DNA of 6,477 bases. Source: Woeseia sp. Lineage in GTDB: Bacteria; Pseudomonadota; Gammaproteobacteria; Steroidobacterales; Woeseiaceae. The stretch lies in the NCBI GenBank assembly GCA_018701055.1, contig JABIUH010000201.1:1-6477 (forward strand), in the 5' to 3' direction. Shown here piece after piece: positions 5,809 to 6,477 of this stretch; within the stretch, counting starts at the first letter, position 1, and each line of letters opens with the position of its first letter. The translations under genes and the position numbers were made by a program. The notes beneath the pieces were generated by a model. That model had not been told where the DNA came from, did no database searches, and was given only the letters and a program-made list of their open reading frames with translations.

Positions 5809-6420
5809 CTATAGAGGTCGCCAGACAAACCCCTCATCGCGACGCCTATAGATACCCAACGCTTTACCGTAGATTTCCGACTCGGCAACCAAACCGAAGA
5901 AACGCCCGTCCAGGCTACGTCCGCGATGATCGCCGATTGCCAATAACATCCCGTCGGGGATTAGTAATAGGGCTATGTCCGGACCACCGCCATGATCTAA
6001 ATTAATTCCAACCAGTTTGTCGCCAATGACCTCAGTCGAGCCAACCCCATGGGCCACAGATTCCCCTCCGACCCATAAGTGCCCGGCATTAATGTCAATG
6101 CGATCGCCGCCAACCCCGACAATACGCTTGATTAAGCGCGTGCCGTCACGCGGCGAATCAAATATGACGACATCGCCGCGCTCAACCGCCTCTCCATCCA
6201 GAAGCTCAACTTTAATAAAAGGTACCCGTAACCCATAAGCAGACTTGCTAACTAACACCCGGTCGCCACTGAACAAAGTGTTTTCCATGGAACCGGAAGG
6301 AACATAGTAGTGATCTGCAAATGACGAACGAAAAGCCATCACGCCGAGTATTAACAGCAGCAATGATGGCAACTCTGACCGTATCCAGTTCTTTTTCGTT
6401 TTCATGCTCTTATGAGACAA
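5809..6420 (-). CDS. lepB: Signal peptidase I (short, single-pass form)
   Basis: This inner-membrane serine protease removes signal peptides from exported proteins on the periplasmic face. One N-terminal membrane segment (about 17-34) is followed by the catalytic domain. The nucleophile is Ser44 in PSGSME. The general base is Lys98 in RLIKRIVGVGGD, RGDVVIFDSP lies at 81-90, and the final conserved box is GDHRGRSLDGRFFG (163-176) with Ser169, Asp171 and Arg173 kept. Two usual residues of that box differ (His for Asn in GDNR, Gly for Ser after the Asp). At 203 residues it is much shorter than the E. coli enzyme (324), lacking the second membrane segment and the large domain II. The TTG start is preferred because AAGGG (6428-6432) lies seven bases upstream; an ATG at codon 6 (6403-6405) is the alternative. 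It could be a specialised paralogue and not the housekeeping enzyme. Confidence 0.92.
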   Translation of the reverse strand: MSHKSMKTKKNWIRSELPSLLLLILGVMAFRSSFADHYYVPSGSMENTLFSGDRVLVSKSAYGLRVPFIKVELLDGEAVERGDVVIFDSPRDGTRLIKRIVGVGGDRIDINAGHLWVGGESVAHGVGSTEVIGDKLVGINLDHGGGPDIALLLIPDGMLLAIGDHRGRSLDGRFFGLVAESEIYGKALGIYRRRDEGFVWRPL

Positions 6421-6477
6421 ATGGGCACCCTTAAAGTTGCGTTTTACTCACCCATATAAAATGCATTCAACTTATTG
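6421..6477. other. Upstream region of lepB, cut by the window edge
   Basis: These 57 bases hold the lepB ribosome site and, on the minus strand, an AT-rich TTTATAT stretch that could be a -10 element. A matching -35 cannot be assigned securely this close to the edge. No other gene is evident. Confidence 0.3.

Noticed and set aside
5806..5852. 10-base direct repeat CGCCTATAGA at 5806-5815 and 5843-5852
   Set aside because: Two short copies only, mostly within lepB coding sequence, with no further copies noticed; consistent with chance.
5598..5888. Minus-strand frame spanning the PII/lepB junction
   Set aside because: It overlaps the PII gene antisense and lepB in another frame and shows no recognisable motif.

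Overview
The window looks like chromosomal DNA of a proteobacterium, most likely a gammaproteobacterium. The clues are a GlnK/GlnB protein with the proteobacterial T-loop, a leucine-degradation (liu) gene pair, a short proteobacterial-type signal peptidase I and a solitary LuxR-type regulator. This assignment is inference from protein style; no rRNA or marker gene confirms it. The region is gene-dense. No tRNA, rRNA, insertion sequence or CRISPR array was seen. The longest gene-free stretch is 165 bases (4509-4673).

Minus strand, read from 4508 down to 1: a membrane fatty-acid-desaturase-like protein (4508-3486); a xylose-isomerase-like TIM-barrel protein (3478-2612) whose ribosome binding site overlaps the desaturase stop; a 32-codon GTG-initiated fragment resembling the N-terminus of a VOC/glyoxalase protein (2610-2512); a LuxR-type HTH regulator whose reading frame continues upstream of its first usable start (2417-1710, open to 2507); isovaleryl-CoA dehydrogenase (1602-442); and the first 136 codons of methylcrotonyl-CoA carboxylase beta subunit (408 to the window edge). 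The last two are consecutive steps of leucine catabolism and form the start of a liu operon. A candidate promoter with an inverted repeat lies just before it.

Plus strand: an NAD-type short-chain dehydrogenase (4674-5432) is divergent from the desaturase across the 165-base intergenic region. A stand-alone PII nitrogen regulator (5464-5802) follows 31 bases later. On the minus strand a single-pass signal peptidase I (6420-5809) converges on the PII gene; only six bases separate the two stops, and the junction carries overlapping inverted repeats.

The least explained part is the desaturase / TIM-barrel / VOC-fragment / LuxR block with the divergent dehydrogenase. It looks like a small lipid- or hydrophobic-metabolite-modifying locus with its own regulator. 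A likely deletion scar lies between the TIM-barrel gene and luxR. The pathway cannot be named from sequence alone.
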